This document shows positions 63,432-64,000 of a stretch of DNA of 64,000 bases, piece by piece. The notes beneath the pieces are model-generated. The model was not told where the DNA came from. It worked only from the letters and a program-made list of their open reading frames with translations, and made no database searches. The stretch comes from Lelliottia nimipressuralis (GTDB taxonomy: Bacteria; Pseudomonadota; Gammaproteobacteria; Enterobacterales; Enterobacteriaceae). Position 1 is the first letter of the stretch; each line of letters begins with the position of its first letter. A program made the position numbers and the translations under genes. The DNA lies in NCBI RefSeq assembly GCF_004115925.1, contig NZ_SDDX01000019.1:124001-188000 (forward strand), given 5' to 3'.

Positions 63432-64000
63432 TTACCTGGCGATGAGCGCGAACACGCCCCAGCCAAAGTATTCCCGCGCGTACGTTACGTGGCGTTTTGG
63501 CGAGATGTTTAGCTCGGCCCTGACTTCGGCGGCGAAGTCGTCGTCAGGATTGGCTTCCAGCCAGCGGCGCATGGTCAGCCATTTCGCGGCCTCATAACGG
63601 TCCCAGCCTTCCTGGTCCGCCAGTACCATTTCCACCACGTCGTAGCCGAGTTCATCGAATGCACTCACAAGCCCCGGCAGCGTCAGGAAATCGGTCGTCG
63701 AACTGACGCCACAGGCCTGCGCTATCTCGTCCGTTGCCGGAAGCTGACGCCAGTAAGGTTCACCGATAAGCATGATCCCGCCCGGTTTTAGGCTTTGCGC
63801 CAGCAGTTCGACCGTCCCGACAAACCCACCGGCAATCCATGTCGCGCCGACGCAGGCGGCCACATCGCACTTCTCTTCTGCCACATATCCGGCGGCGTCG
63901 TTATGAATGAAATGAACCCGGCTGCTGACGCCGAGTTCTTCCGCGCGGCGTCTGGCCTGCTCGCTGAACAACTGGCTCATGTCGATACCAACACCGGTAA
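63432..64000 (-). CDS. Class I SAM-dependent methyltransferase (5' end outside window)
   Basis: The frame is open to the window edge: 189 codons visible. The edge codons TGVGIDMSQLF are the end of SAM motif I, so the ATG at 63980 is internal and the true start lies beyond 64000. Later blocks: DVAACVGATWIAGGF (motif II), LKPGGIMLIGEPYW (motif III) and the C-terminal YAREYFGWGVFALIAR. The substrate is unknown; small-molecule methyltransferases of the UbiE/YjhP type look like this. Confidence 0.85.
   Translation of the reverse strand, partial: TGVGIDMSQLFSEQARRRAEELGVSSRVHFIHNDAAGYVAEEKCDVAACVGATWIAGGFVGTVELLAQSLKPGGIMLIGEPYWRQLPATDEIAQACGVSSTTDFLTLPGLVSAFDELGYDVVEMVLADQEGWDRYEAAKWLTMRRWLEANPDDDFAAEVRAELNISPKRHVTYAREYFGWGVFALIAR

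Overview
The window looks like the chromosome of a member of the Enterobacteriaceae outside Escherichia, most like Enterobacter, Lelliottia or a close relative. The backbone order (treC-treB-treR, mgtA, ridA, pyrI-pyrB-pyrL, tabA, argI, rraB, then leuX) follows the E. coli/Salmonella map. It also carries miaE (absent from E. coli K-12), an arginine deiminase cluster (as in Salmonella), a GH20 hexosaminidase between mgtA and ridA, and REP and ERIC repeats. The genus is inferred from gene content only.

Region 1 (1-11998) is core metabolism. It holds trehalose uptake and hydrolysis under TreR with a palindromic operator, the Mg2+ importer MgtA with a PhoP box and an MgtL leader peptide, a secreted hexosaminidase, RidA, and aspartate transcarbamoylase with a complete pyrL attenuator. 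Region 2 (12045-17333) is a minus-strand arginine deiminase cluster: arcA, arcC, a catabolic ornithine carbamoyltransferase, a YfcC-type transporter and an ArgR paralogue that has lost the two arginine-binding aspartates. It is preceded by 675 bases of AT-rich regulatory DNA full of inverted repeats. Region 3 (18009-29119) has tabA, then a xylonate/xyloside block equivalent to K-12 yagE-yagF-yagG-yagH-xynR lying directly beside argI. It continues with paired ARG boxes, rraB, a canonical 127-bp ERIC, miaE and an unknown membrane-anchored protein.

Region 4 (about 29290-61754) is a genomic island of about 32.5 kb in leuX (tRNA-Leu CAA). A P4-type integrase sits next to the tRNA, and matching TGTTGGTA repeats lie inside both ends. 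A 15-base copy of the tRNA 3' end marks the right end, where a glycosyltransferase gene is cut off. The island is modular. Module (a) is a class 1 DISARM anti-phage locus (C5 methylase, DrmD, DrmMI, DrmA, DrmB, DrmC) with an appended HNH nuclease gene. Module (b) is IS3-family debris. Module (c) is a tightly overlapping three-gene operon of an SMC/ABC-type AAA ATPase, a PIN-like nuclease and an Rnl2-like RNA ligase. I do not recognise this as a named system, and it is the best candidate here for something undescribed. Module (d) is more IS3/IS66 debris. Module (e) is a CP4-57/CP4-44-like block: AlpA, Gp2-like protein, YfjP-like GTPase, WYL regulator, three exported proteins including an IrmA-like one, DUF905, DUF932, ArdB/KlcA, RadC, a broken DUF987 gene, and the CbeA/CbtA antitoxin-toxin pair.

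Region 5 (61755-64000) has the truncated glycosyltransferase, a small CxxC protein, a possible gene remnant, a VOC-family protein, a zinc-ribbon protein and the 3' part of a SAM methyltransferase that runs off the window.
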